Source: CAILZL01 sp035548495 (lineage in GTDB: Bacteria > Pseudomonadota > Gammaproteobacteria > Steroidobacterales > Steroidobacteraceae). From it: a DNA stretch of 64,000 bases. This document shows positions 47,993-57,225 of the stretch, piece by piece. Positions within the stretch are counted from its first letter, which is position 1. Every line of letters begins with the position of its first letter. A program made the translations under genes and the position numbers. The stretch spans positions 24,163-88,162 of the forward strand of contig DASZSV010000081.1 in NCBI GenBank assembly GCA_035548495.1, given 5' to 3'. Below the pieces are notes generated by a model. The model worked only from the letters and a program-made list of their open reading frames with translations. It was not told where the DNA came from and did not search any database.

Positions 47993-49192
47993 ATGAAGCC
48001 TATGCTTCGCCCTGGCTTATTCACTCTTTGTTTGCTGTTTGTTCTGTCAGCCTTGTCCGGATGCGATTCTTCGTCCAACAAGAAATTGCAGACTGACATG
48101 TATATATGGCAGCGAGTCTGGACACCCGAAGTGGCGAAATCTGCCGAGCATTTTGCGCCGTATGTTTCGGAATGGCATCTGCTGGTTGCAGAAATTGATG
48201 ACAAAAAGAATGCGCAAGTATTCATCACCAAGCCACTACAAGCATCAACATTTCGGAAATTGGTGGCGGTTATCCGCATTAATGGCCAATACGCTTTGGA
48301 TGATTCTACTGAAGTAATACAAACAATAGAGAAGTGGCTGGCGACCCAATCGCCGCATCGATGGATGGCACTGGAAATCGATTATGATTGCGCAACAAGC
48401 CAACTGAGTCGCTACAACGCTTTTCTAAAAGAACTTAAGACACAACTTCCGATGGGAATAAAGTTGTATGTAACCGCGCTTCCGGACTGGATGCGGTCAC
48501 CGGAGCTTGGTTCGCTTCTGTCTGCAACAGACAGATCCATACTCCAAGTGCATTCAGTACTTGATCCAAAGAGAGGGTTGTTTGACGTTTCGCTGGCAGA
48601 AGCATGGATTACAAAGTACGCAAAAATAGCTCCGGGACCCTTTGATGTTGCTGTTCCGGACTATGGTTCAAGGGTTGTATGGGACAAGACTGGTCATTTG
48701 GAAAACATCGTCAGCGAGCAGGGCGAGGGGCTGATTGGCGCTGAACAGTCTGAGTTGGAAGCGCAGCCTAATGATGTGGCGCTACTACTTTCAAAGCTCC
48801 AGCAACGGCACCCGGTGTCGCTTGAAACTATTGTGTGGTTCAGGATGCCATTGGATGGTGATAGACGAATTTGGAGTGCAGCTACATTAGATGTCGTTAT
48901 TAGACATGAGCCACTACAAGTACACTTTCAGTTTATACTTAGCGAAGACAGTGCTGGTGCTCAGAGAATTCAGTTAGTAAATGATGGCAACGTTGACGCT
49001 TTGCCACCAGTGACAATTCATTTGCCTAATTGTCAGGCGGCTGATGGAATTGGCGGCTATGTGGTTATGCACGCCTCAAACTCGTTGCTGTTGCGGCGGA
49101 CTATTGCACGGATGATTCGTGTAGGAGAAACTGTACCGGTTGGATGGACAAGGTGCATACAAAAGCCTGAGGAGATCAGAGTTGAAGACTAA
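47993..49192 (+). CDS. DUF3142 lipoprotein
   Basis: 399 residues from ATG 47993, preferred because AGGAG lies 6 bases before it. Lipoprotein signal (FVLSALSGC, acylated Cys about residue 25). The family domain follows: MYIWQRVWTPEV, WHLLVAEID, ALEIDYDCATSQLSRYNAFL with the acidic DYDC motif, LYVTALPDWM, and FDVAVPDYGSRVVWD. The fold looks like a TIM barrel of the glycoside-hydrolase kind, but activity is unproven. Its last 11 bp overlap the next gene. A/T content and codon use rise from here to ~51.1 kb. Confidence 0.8.
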   Translation: MKPMLRPGLFTLCLLFVLSALSGCDSSSNKKLQTDMYIWQRVWTPEVAKSAEHFAPYVSEWHLLVAEIDDKKNAQVFITKPLQASTFRKLVAVIRINGQYALDDSTEVIQTIEKWLATQSPHRWMALEIDYDCATSQLSRYNAFLKELKTQLPMGIKLYVTALPDWMRSPELGSLLSATDRSILQVHSVLDPKRGLFDVSLAEAWITKYAKIAPGPFDVAVPDYGSRVVWDKTGHLENIVSEQGEGLIGAEQSELEAQPNDVALLLSKLQQRHPVSLETIVWFRMPLDGDRRIWSAATLDVVIRHEPLQVHFQFILSEDSAGAQRIQLVNDGNVDALPPVTIHLPNCQAADGIGGYVVMHASNSLLLRRTIARMIRVGETVPVGWTRCIQKPEEIRVED

Positions 49193-51155
49193 GTATCTGG
49201 TTTTGGGAGCTGTATTGACGCTAGGGACGGGCCTTTCACAGGCTTGTGGTCCCGATTTTCCCTTGATGATTACCAAGTGCAGAAGTGAATGTCTCAATCA
49301 GGTTAAGTCGCCAGGATTTGCCCTCGATGTTGCGGGTCTTGGCAGTGGGCTTGAGGCAAGCCCACCTGCCAGTGAGTATCAAATAGGGCCGCTTGAAGCT
49401 TCCGAACCGGAGCCGAAACGAACTCTACTAAGGGTTATGCGACAGCAAGCTGATGGGAATGCAGCATACAGTGCGGGGGCAGGTTTGCCCGAAGCGGAAC
49501 GGTTGTATACCGCCGGGGCGGTTGAGTTCAATCGTGTACATCACTCAACGAACGGTAGTTATTATTCCGCCTCATCCAATAATCTTACTGATAACCCGGA
49601 GTTGCAGAAGGCTGCTGATAAGGGTTTATCCTCTGCGATAGGATGGTTTTCCAAGGTCTTGTCGTTGCCCGAAAAAGAGGCTGAGCCGAGATTACTGGTG
49701 GCTACATATATGCTGGCGCGGTGCCATTATTTGAAAACCGGAGAGAGCGAGGAACGTCTTGCCACTAAATATTTCAAGAAGGTCGTTGCGCTTGCCAGTT
49801 CTCATCACGATGACCCGCTGGGGCTTGGCAATGCGGCATTGGGTGAGCTTGGACGCATGGCCCTGAGCAATCAGCAATTCAAGGAGGCAGTAAATTTATA
49901 TGCTCGTCAGGCGTCTGCGCCTAATGCTGCGATTGCAGTCCAATCGCTCCGTGAGGTGGCATGGGTGTTGTCTAGTCGAGATGATGTCTCTCACTATATT
50001 CACGATCCTCTCATACAGAAGTTGTTAGTCAGTTATGCGCTGTCAAGGATAGACCATACATGTAGCGAAGATTGTGAAGACAATTATGATTATGCAACTG
50101 CACTCTCGGTGCAGGATCAACATATAGTTTCCATTATCGCAGCGCTTAAAGAACTTTCTCCAAAGGAGTTGTTGTTACCGGATCGTACCGCCGCTCTAGC
50201 TTACGCAAATGGGGATTATGAATTGGCTGCTAAGGCGATTCAGTCTATTCACACGCCATATGCAGAATGGATTCATGCAAAGCTGGCTTTGCATACGGGA
50301 GACCTGGAGGCTGCGGCAGATTACTTCAGCAAAGCCTCGAAGGATTTTGCCATTGACAAAAGTGCTGGTTGGCCAGATGAATTTGTTAGTCGTCTAAAAG
50401 CAGAGCACGGTGTTCTTTTGTTGGCACGTAAAGACTATGTTGAAGCATTGTATCAGCTGAGCGCATCCAAATTTACCGATGACGCTTACTACGTTGCAGA
50501 ACGCGTACTGACAGTAGACGAATTGAAGCAGATCGTAGATCAAGATAGCTGGGGCACAAAATTCAGAAACCTGTTAGCGAGGCGGCTGGCCCGCGATGGC
50601 CGAATTCACGATGCGGTTCAATACTATTCCAACGAAGTTATTGAGAATATTGCGAAAGAGTATGAAAACGATTTGAATGCCGCAAAGAATGGTGCCAAAA
50701 AAGCAGATCAAGCTAAAGGATTGTATAACGCGGCGAAGCTGGAGATTTTTTACGGTATGGCCTTGATAGGTACTGAAAGATGCCCAGATTTCAATGAATA
50801 CGATGGGTCCTTTGGTGGAAGTTGTGATCAAGGAGCCACTGCTGATACTTATATATCGGACGATGAAAGTGCGCGTGTAGAAAATAATATTGCAAAACCG
50901 AATAACAGGTTTCATTACCGTGACGTAGCAGTCAACCATCTTATTGCTGCGGCCGATCTAATGCCAAAGCATTCGCAAGTTATATCCGCTGAGTTGTGCA
51001 ATGGCGTCAATTGGTTACAATCCAGAGGTCGATCATTTAACGATGAAAGGATTAATATTTTGTACCAGAAATACGCCCGTGATGGACGAGCAGAACCTTG
51101 GGCAAAAAATTTTGGAAAAAATTGTCCGGAGCCGGACTTTACTAGCATTCAGTGA
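49182..51155 (+). CDS. Exported ACGPDFP-type helical-repeat protein paired with DUF3142
   Basis: 657 residues from a TTG at 49182, which has GAGGAG 7 bases upstream and makes a proper signal peptide (KTKYLVLGAVLTLGTGLSQA) followed by CGPDFP; the Cys may be acylated although the lipobox is poor. Most of the rest is helical in TPR/Sel1 style (AERLYTAGAVEFNRV, ATKYFKKVVALASS, FKEAVNLYARQASAP, GDLEAAADYFSKASK, GRIHDAVQYYSNE). It overlaps the DUF3142 gene by 11 bp, so translation is likely coupled. Several rare-type codons and low GC set it apart. Function unknown. Confidence 0.75.
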   Translation: MKTKYLVLGAVLTLGTGLSQACGPDFPLMITKCRSECLNQVKSPGFALDVAGLGSGLEASPPASEYQIGPLEASEPEPKRTLLRVMRQQADGNAAYSAGAGLPEAERLYTAGAVEFNRVHHSTNGSYYSASSNNLTDNPELQKAADKGLSSAIGWFSKVLSLPEKEAEPRLLVATYMLARCHYLKTGESEERLATKYFKKVVALASSHHDDPLGLGNAALGELGRMALSNQQFKEAVNLYARQASAPNAAIAVQSLREVAWVLSSRDDVSHYIHDPLIQKLLVSYALSRIDHTCSEDCEDNYDYATALSVQDQHIVSIIAALKELSPKELLLPDRTAALAYANGDYELAAKAIQSIHTPYAEWIHAKLALHTGDLEAAADYFSKASKDFAIDKSAGWPDEFVSRLKAEHGVLLLARKDYVEALYQLSASKFTDDAYYVAERVLTVDELKQIVDQDSWGTKFRNLLARRLARDGRIHDAVQYYSNEVIENIAKEYENDLNAAKNGAKKADQAKGLYNAAKLEIFYGMALIGTERCPDFNEYDGSFGGSCDQGATADTYISDDESARVENNIAKPNNRFHYRDVAVNHLIAAADLMPKHSQVISAELCNGVNWLQSRGRSFNDERINILYQKYARDGRAEPWAKNFGKNCPEPDFTSIQ

Positions 51156-51196
51156 TGAGGAAATTGTGACGTTGGCTTTTTATTTGTAACGCATTT

Positions 51197-52090
51197 TCAC
51201 TGCGTATAACGCAACGCCTCCACCAGCAATGAAAATGCAGTCGATGACTGCCTGCGGCCTGGATAATAAAGATGATATCCGGTGAAAGGTGGACACCAGT
51301 CTGCAAGCACTTGTTGCAGTTCGCCACGTTCAACATGCCTGCGGGTCATGTTTTCGGGCAGATAGGCAATGCCGAATCCTGCCAGCGCGGCCCTGAGAAT
51401 CTGGTCACTTGAATTGAATGTCAGCTGACCGTCGACGCGCACCTTGACTTCATGATCGCCACGCTCAAATTCCCATGAAAACAGATTGCCGTGGGTGGGC
51501 AATCGCAGGTTGATACAATTGTGAGCTGTCAATTCCTGTGGCGTTTCCGGTATGGCGCGATTGGTAAAATACCCGGGTGTGGCGACCACAGTCATGCAGA
51601 AGTCAGGACCGATGCGTACTGCAATCATGTCCTTGGCGACCTGTTCACCGAGCCGCACCCCTGCATCATAGCGTTCGGCGACAATGTCGGTAAGCGCGTA
51701 ATCCACCGTGATTTCCACCTTGATGCCGGGATAACGTTTCAGGAAAGACTCCAGCTTTGGCCAGAGTATTGATTCAACGGCATGCAAACTGGCGTTGATG
51801 CGAATGGAGCCAGCCGGTTTCCCGCGGAATTCGCCGAGAGCATCCAGTTCGGCTTCAATTTTTTCAAGATGCGGCCCGACCGAAGCGCGCAATTGTTCAC
51901 CCGTCTCGGTCGGTGATACGCTGCGTGTACTGCGATTCAGCAACCGCACCCCAAGTCGCGCTTCCAGTCCGCTGATCGTGTGACTCAACGCCGATTGTGA
52001 TACGCCCAGTTGCGCGGCCGCTCTGGTAAAGCTTTTTTCGCGAGCTACTGCAAGAAAGGCCAGCAAGTCGTTAATGTTTTCACGTGGCAT
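51197..52090 (-). CDS. LysR-family transcriptional regulator
   Basis: 297 residues: winged helix-turn-helix (NDLLAFLAVAREKSFTRAAAQLGVSQSALSHTISGLEARLGVRLLN), then a periplasmic-binding-protein-like effector domain (IRINASLHAVESILWP, ending YYPGRRQ and FSLLVEALRY). It is read away from an aldo/keto reductase and an SDR gene across a 107-bp gap, the typical layout for a LysR that controls its divergent neighbours. Confidence 0.92.
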   Translation of the reverse strand: MPRENINDLLAFLAVAREKSFTRAAAQLGVSQSALSHTISGLEARLGVRLLNRSTRSVSPTETGEQLRASVGPHLEKIEAELDALGEFRGKPAGSIRINASLHAVESILWPKLESFLKRYPGIKVEITVDYALTDIVAERYDAGVRLGEQVAKDMIAVRIGPDFCMTVVATPGYFTNRAIPETPQELTAHNCINLRLPTHGNLFSWEFERGDHEVKVRVDGQLTFNSSDQILRAALAGFGIAYLPENMTRRHVERGELQQVLADWCPPFTGYHLYYPGRRQSSTAFSLLVEALRYTQ

Positions 52091-52197
52091 TCATGAATTC
52101 CTCTCATAGGCCCATGCGCATTCTGACCACTAATCAGGCATCAGTGAAGCGGGTATTGTGACCTCCTCGGTAGTGTTGAACATTTCTGGAGAAGATC

Positions 52198-53181
52198 ATG
52201 CAAAAGCGCAAATTGGGCAATCTTGAAGTATCCGCTCTGGGATTGGGCTGCATGGGCATGAGTTACGGTTATGGCCCGGCGGCGGACAGACAACAGAGCA
52301 TAAAGCTGATACGGGCCGCTGTTGAGCGCGGCATTACCTTTTTCGATACAGCTGAAGTGTATGGTCCGTATGTGAATGAAGAACTGGTCGGTGAAGCGCT
52401 GGCGCCACTCAAGGGACAAGTCGTGATTGCCACCAAGTTTGGATTCCGCATCGACAAGGAAGGCAAACAAGCAGGTCTTGACAGCCGGCCAGCACATATA
52501 AGGGAAGTAGTTGAGGCTTCGCTGAAACGGCTGCGTGTCGATGCCATTGATCTTCTGTATCAACATCGCGTTGATCCTGAAGTGCCCATCGAAGACGTTG
52601 CAGGAGCGGTGAAGGAATTGATTCTGCAAGGCAAGGTGAAACACTTTGGTTTGTCGGAAGCGAGTGCACAGACCATCCGTCGAGCGCATGCGGTACAACC
52701 CGTTACTGCGTTGCAAAGCGAATATTCATTGTTCTGGAGAGAGCCGGAACAGGAAATCCTGCCAACACTTGAAGAACTCGGAACAGGCTTTGTGCCATTC
52801 AGCCCGCTCGGCAAAGGTTTTCTCACCGGCAAGATTGATGAGACTACGCAGTTCGACAGCGGTGATTTCCGCAACATCGTGCCACGCTTTACTCCCGAAG
52901 CACGCAAGGCCAATTTTGCATTGGTGGAGGTGCTTGGAAGAATTGCAGCGCGCAAGAAAGTGACACCGGCGCAATTGGCTCTGGCGTGGTTGCTGGCAAA
53001 GAAACCATGGATTGTTCCGATTCCGGGTACCACCAGGTTGTCACGACTGGAAGAGAATGCCGGTGCAGCTTCGGTGACACTTTCATCGTCAGAACTTCAG
53101 GAGATTGAAAGCGCAGCCGCAGCAATTGCCTTGCAAGGTGCGCGATATCCTGAACATTTACAGCGACTGGTGGGTCGTTGA
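52198..53181 (+). CDS. Aldo/keto reductase
   Basis: 327 residues, (beta/alpha)8 barrel of the AKR superfamily, NADP-dependent carbonyl reductase. Tetrad in context: FFDTAEVYGPYVNEE (Asp, Tyr), ATKFGF (Lys) and LLYQHRVDP (His). The C-terminal IPGTTRLSRLEENAG is the usual cofactor-binding block. Most like the YajO/AKR13 group. It is followed 25 bp later by an SDR gene and probably controlled by the divergent LysR. Confidence 0.92.
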   Translation: MQKRKLGNLEVSALGLGCMGMSYGYGPAADRQQSIKLIRAAVERGITFFDTAEVYGPYVNEELVGEALAPLKGQVVIATKFGFRIDKEGKQAGLDSRPAHIREVVEASLKRLRVDAIDLLYQHRVDPEVPIEDVAGAVKELILQGKVKHFGLSEASAQTIRRAHAVQPVTALQSEYSLFWREPEQEILPTLEELGTGFVPFSPLGKGFLTGKIDETTQFDSGDFRNIVPRFTPEARKANFALVEVLGRIAARKKVTPAQLALAWLLAKKPWIVPIPGTTRLSRLEENAGAASVTLSSSELQEIESAAAAIALQGARYPEHLQRLVGR

Positions 53182-53206
53182 CTCAGCGTGCAAACAGGAT
53201 TAGGCC

Positions 53207-53953
53207 ATGACAAATAATATTGCAGGTAAAGTGATTGTGATAACCGGCGCCAGCAGTGGTCTTGGTGAAGCCAGCGCCCGTCATCTTGCGGCGGAAGGTG
53301 CCATTGTTGTGTTGGGTGCGCGTCGTGCCGAACGTATCAATGCGTTGTACAAAGAAATAAAAGCAGCAGGTGGTAAGGCGCTTGCAATGACCACTGATGT
53401 CACCAGGCCAGATCAAGTAAGGAATCTGGTTGATGCGGCGGTCAGGGAATTTGGCCGCATTGATGTGATGCTCAACAATGCCGGTGTGATGCCGCAATCA
53501 CCACTGGAGCGATTGAAAATAGACGAATGGGATCGCCTGATTGACACCAACATCAAGGGCGTGTTGTATGGTATCGCCGCTGTGTTGCCACACATGAAAC
53601 AACAACAAAGTGGCCATATCATCAACGTGTCATCCGTGGCAGGTCACAAGATTCGTGCTGGCGCGGTAGTCTATGCGGCAACCAAACATGCAGTGCGTGC
53701 ACTATCAGAAGGACTGCGGCTTGAAGTAAAGCCTTGCAACATACGCACCACCATTATTTCGCCGGGCGCTGTTGCCACTGAACTGCCGGACAGTATTGTC
53801 GAACCCGATATCTCCGCCAACATTCACAAGTTTTATGAAACGATGGCGATCTCGGCGGATTCGTTTGCACGTGCTGTCGCGTTTGCCATCCGTCAACCGG
53901 ACGATGTGGACATCAATGAAATTGTATTCCGGCCGACGAAGCAGGAGTTTTGA
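53207..53953 (+). CDS. Short-chain dehydrogenase/reductase
   Basis: 248 residues, classical SDR. NAD(P) site TGASSGLGEASARHL with Arg after it (ARRAER), which favours NADP; NNAGVMP; catalytic Ser in NVSSVAGH and YxxxK in YAATKHAV. Substrate unknown. Second gene of the LysR-controlled pair. Confidence 0.92.
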   Translation: MTNNIAGKVIVITGASSGLGEASARHLAAEGAIVVLGARRAERINALYKEIKAAGGKALAMTTDVTRPDQVRNLVDAAVREFGRIDVMLNNAGVMPQSPLERLKIDEWDRLIDTNIKGVLYGIAAVLPHMKQQQSGHIINVSSVAGHKIRAGAVVYAATKHAVRALSEGLRLEVKPCNIRTTIISPGAVATELPDSIVEPDISANIHKFYETMAISADSFARAVAFAIRQPDDVDINEIVFRPTKQEF

Positions 53954-53954
53954 T

Positions 53955-54254
53955 TCACGCTCTGCCCACATCCTGATCCATTGGCGTATGGAAGTAATCA
54001 CTTTCAGCGGTGAAGTGTTCCACCAGTTTGCGCAATTCGGCCATGCGTGCAGCAGCGGTGCCCAGTGATGCGCAGTCTTCGCACGAAGGATCGCCGCAGG
54101 GCTGGCGTGAGTACAGCCAGAATTGCAGTGCGCCGGCCAGTATGCCGTCGGCAATATCCCAGAGATCGGTTTCGCTGTCATCGCTGGCGATGGAGTTGCC
54201 CACATCTACGGTGCGGGCATAGGCATCCTGGAAAGTGATTTCAGGGTCTTGCAT
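53955..54254 (-). CDS. Small Cys-containing hypothetical protein
   Basis: 99 residues from the ATG at 54254; the longer frame upstream reads through another gene's control region. Acidic N-terminal half (SIASDDSETDLWDIADGIL), then a cluster of three cysteines (PCGDPSCEDCASLG) that could bind a metal, then a helix (AARMAELRKLVEHFT). Converges on the SDR gene with 1 bp between stop codons. No function recognised. Confidence 0.65.
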   Translation of the reverse strand: MQDPEITFQDAYARTVDVGNSIASDDSETDLWDIADGILAGALQFWLYSRQPCGDPSCEDCASLGTAAARMAELRKLVEHFTAESDYFHTPMDQDVGRA

Positions 54255-54386
54255 GGTCGTTGCTCTCGTCAATGAACGGGTATTGTAACCAATGCCTGTT
54301 GTCTTGGGCGGTTGTTGGGCAAAAGGATTGCAATCTGCGATACTTGGCGCCCGCACAATGATCATGAACCTTAAGCCGAGGAAAAT

Positions 54387-54779
54387 ATGTCGCAAACTGC
54401 CGCAGAGATGCAGATGGATGTCGCGAACCTGTATCGCGAAGAGACCTACACCGATCGCAAGCTGGGTGTCATCCGTTGCATGACGCCGGTAACCGCGACG
54501 GGTGAAACAGACACAGCGCGTCCGGTGTTGTTCCTCGGTCAGGCAGAGATTATGACCAGCATGGGTCCCGTGCCGATTAACTTCGAGATTGAAGGCAAGA
54601 CACTGGCCGAAGCCGTGACGAACTTTGCCGATGCAGCACAAAAAGGCATTCAGCGCACCGTGGAACAGATCAACGAAATGCGCCGTCAACAGGCTTCACA
54701 ACTTGTTGTTGCGCCGGGCAACATGCCGGGACTGAAGGGCGATCCGCGTGGTGGCGGCGGCAAGATTCAGTTGCCGTGA
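54387..54779 (+). CDS. Conserved cytoplasmic hypothetical protein
   Basis: 130 residues with GAGGAAAA ahead of its ATG. N-terminal DVANLYREETYTDRKLGVIRC, a beta-rich middle (RPVLFLGQAEIMTSMGPVPI) and a helical section (AVTNFADAAQKGIQRTVEQI), then a Gly-rich tail (GDPRGGGGKIQLP). It belongs to a small protein family common in gammaproteobacteria without known function. Confidence 0.75.
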   Translation: MSQTAAEMQMDVANLYREETYTDRKLGVIRCMTPVTATGETDTARPVLFLGQAEIMTSMGPVPINFEIEGKTLAEAVTNFADAAQKGIQRTVEQINEMRRQQASQLVVAPGNMPGLKGDPRGGGGKIQLP

Positions 54780-54840
54780 GTTGTTTGTCCTTTACTGCAC
54801 ACTGACAGGGCTGCAAGGTTATTGATGTTGAAGCCATTCA

Positions 54841-55302
54841 TCACTTCTTGATGGCCAGATCCACCGTGCCATGTTTCTGGAACGGAATGTTGCGCATCAG
54901 TCCCTTGCTCAAGTGCACCTTGCCTGTGAAATCATATTCAACAATGTTGCTGCCGCGTTCCTGCAGCTTGCCGATCAGGCGCATCAGGCTGCTGGTGAAA
55001 TGGGTGTTGATGATGGTGTCGAATTCGGCATTGCCATGTGCAGGCAGAATGAAAGGTTGATCAACACTGCCTTCCGCAAAGCTGTCACCTTCCAGTGATA
55101 ACTCGTATTCAATATTCTTTACCGGCAACGCCAGCGCATTGGGATTGTAAACGTGCATGCGCATGCGGAATTGCTGGCTGAATACATCCGCCGAAGTCAT
55201 GGCAACGCTTTGCACGGATATTTCCGGCGGCTTCAGGTTTGAGGTTGTCACGCAACCACCGGCCAGCAAGCCGCACAGCAAGGCAATCAGGCGCAGTTTC
55301 AT
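54841..55302 (-). CDS. LEA14-like (WHy domain) lipoprotein
   Basis: 153 residues from ATG 55302 with GGGGGA just upstream. Lipoprotein signal (LIALLCGLLAGGC, Cys about residue 17). The mature part is a beta-sandwich WHy/LEA type 2 domain: PPEISVQSVAMTSADVFSQ, RMRMHVYNPNALALPVKNIEYELSLEG and VDQPFILPAHGNAEFD. Such proteins are tied to desiccation or stress tolerance in plants; the bacterial role is unclear. Confidence 0.85.
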   Translation of the reverse strand: MKLRLIALLCGLLAGGCVTTSNLKPPEISVQSVAMTSADVFSQQFRMRMHVYNPNALALPVKNIEYELSLEGDSFAEGSVDQPFILPAHGNAEFDTIINTHFTSSLMRLIGKLQERGSNIVEYDFTGKVHLSKGLMRNIPFQKHGTVDLAIKK

Positions 55303-55496
55303 TCTCAATCCCCCATTATTATCCGTCGTGAAATGGTATCAGTTACCCCTTCGGCAGGCCATGCTGCTATATCCATTGGGAGATTGCGGTTTGCCGTTGC
55401 CGATTTGCCGGTGCCGGGTTCATTTCGCCGCTTGAATGCACTGCGGCACACGATTAGGCTTGTAATAATGTCCATCATCCACTGTACGGAATTTTC

Positions 55497-56429
55497 ATGA
55501 AAGCCCTGTCGTTACAAGGTTTGACCAAAACCTATAAAAATGGTGTGCAGGCCTTGAAGGGCATTGATCTGGATGTTGAAGAAGGTGATTTCTTTGCGCT
55601 GCTCGGTCCCAATGGTGCAGGCAAGACCACCGCCATTGGCATCGTCACTTCGCTGGTGAACAAGACAGCAGGCACGGTGAAAGTGTTTGATCACGACATC
55701 GACACTGAACTCGCAGCCGCCAAGGCCTGCATTGGTCTGGTGCCACAGGAAGTGAATTTCAACATGTTTGAAACGGTCAGCACCATTCTGCTGAACCAGG
55801 CCGGTTTTTATGGCATGCCGCGTCACCTGGCGGCAGATCGCATGGAAAAGTATCTGCACAAACTGCAATTGTGGGAAAAGCGCAATGCAGTGGCGCGTGG
55901 CCTGTCCGGCGGCATGAAACGCCGGTTGATGATTGTGCGTGCGTTGCTGCATGAACCACGCCTGCTGATTCTCGATGAACCCACTGCCGGTGTGGATATC
56001 GAAGTGCGCCGGTCCATGTGGGAATTCATTCGCGAAGTGAATGCCGCAGGCACCACGATCATTTTGACCACGCACTATCTTGAAGAAGCAGAAAATCTCT
56101 GCCGCCATGTGGCCATCATCAATCAGGGCAGGATTATCGAAAACGAACGCATGACCACGTTGCTGCGCAAACTGAATACTGAAACTTTTGTATTGAATTT
56201 GCGCAATCCGCTGGCTTCCGCACCGCTGTTGAATGATTACAAGGTAGTGCTCGCCGATGATCACACGCTGGAAGTGCAGATCACCCGCGAACAGAACATC
56301 AATGAAGTGTTTGCAGCATTGACTGCGATGGGGATTGAAGTGATGTCCATGCGCAACAAGGTCAACCGCCTTGAAGAGCTGTTCATGGACATGGTGGAAC
56401 GCGGCAATAGCAACAAGAAGGCGGGCTGA
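55497..56429 (+). CDS. yadG: ABC-2 transporter ATPase (YadG type)
   Basis: 310 residues. Walker A LGPNGAGKTTA (~38-48), Q-loop VPQEVNFN, signature LSGGMKRRLM, Walker B LLILDEPTAGVD and the switch His in TTHYLEEAE, all intact. It pairs with the permease gene 2 bp downstream. The YadGH exporter acts in the inner membrane; its substrate is not known. Confidence 0.93.
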   Translation: MKALSLQGLTKTYKNGVQALKGIDLDVEEGDFFALLGPNGAGKTTAIGIVTSLVNKTAGTVKVFDHDIDTELAAAKACIGLVPQEVNFNMFETVSTILLNQAGFYGMPRHLAADRMEKYLHKLQLWEKRNAVARGLSGGMKRRLMIVRALLHEPRLLILDEPTAGVDIEVRRSMWEFIREVNAAGTTIILTTHYLEEAENLCRHVAIINQGRIIENERMTTLLRKLNTETFVLNLRNPLASAPLLNDYKVVLADDHTLEVQITREQNINEVFAALTAMGIEVMSMRNKVNRLEELFMDMVERGNSNKKAG

Positions 56430-56431
56430 TC

Positions 56432-57220
56432 ATGAATGCAACCACATCACGTCTTGCGCCCAACATGGTGGGCTTTCACACCATCATCCGCCGCGAGTAC
56501 AACCGCATCATGCGCATCTGGGGGCAAACTCTGGTGCCGCCGGCGATTACTGCCACCTTGTACTTTGTCATCTTCGGCAATTTGATCGGCCGCCGTGTGG
56601 GTGACATGGGTGGCTACACCTACATGCAGTACATTGCGCCCGGTCTTATCATGATGACCGTCATCACCAACAGCTATGGCAATGTGGTGTCATCATTCTT
56701 CGGTGCGAAATTTGGCAAGCACATTGAAGAACTGCTGGTGTCGCCGTTGCCCAATTACCTCATCGTGCTGGGTTACATGATGGGCGGCATTCTGCGCGGC
56801 CTGATGGTTGGCGCAGTGGTGTCAACCATCGCATTGCTGTTTACGCATCTTCACGTGCAGCATCCCCTGGTTGTCATTTCCGCGGTGCTGTTGACGTCGA
56901 TTGTCTTTTCGCTGGCGGGCATGGTGAATGCCGTATTTGCCAAGAATTTTGACCAGATTTCCTTTATCCCCACCTTCATCCTTACACCGCTCACCTATCT
57001 TGGTGGTGTGTTCTACACCATCAAGTTATTGCCGGAGTTCGCGCAGCATCTGTCGCATGCCAATCCCATTCTTTACATGGTGAATGCATTCCGCTTTGGT
57101 TTTATCGGTGTATCGGATGTCAATGTCACGCTGGCATTCAGCATCATGATCAGCGCAGCAGTTGCATTGTTCGTAACATGCATGTGGCTGTTGTACAAGG
57201 GCGTTGGCTTGCGGGAGTGA
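56432..57220 (+). CDS. yadH: ABC-2 transporter permease (YadH type)
   Basis: 262 residues with six predicted membrane helices of the ABC-2 family. Seen: FHTIIRREYNRIMRIWGQ (elbow helix), GGYTYMQYIAPGLIMM, the GAKFGKHIEELLVSPLPNYL coupling loop, and LTPLTYLGGVFYTI. Probably translated with yadG. Confidence 0.93.
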   Translation: MNATTSRLAPNMVGFHTIIRREYNRIMRIWGQTLVPPAITATLYFVIFGNLIGRRVGDMGGYTYMQYIAPGLIMMTVITNSYGNVVSSFFGAKFGKHIEELLVSPLPNYLIVLGYMMGGILRGLMVGAVVSTIALLFTHLHVQHPLVVISAVLLTSIVFSLAGMVNAVFAKNFDQISFIPTFILTPLTYLGGVFYTIKLLPEFAQHLSHANPILYMVNAFRFGFIGVSDVNVTLAFSIMISAAVALFVTCMWLLYKGVGLRE

Positions 57221-57225
57221 CGCGC

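Noticed and set aside
54255..54689. 5' extension of the small minus-strand gene at 53955
   Set aside because: It would overlap most of the plus-strand gene at 54387 and adds residues of shadow-like composition.
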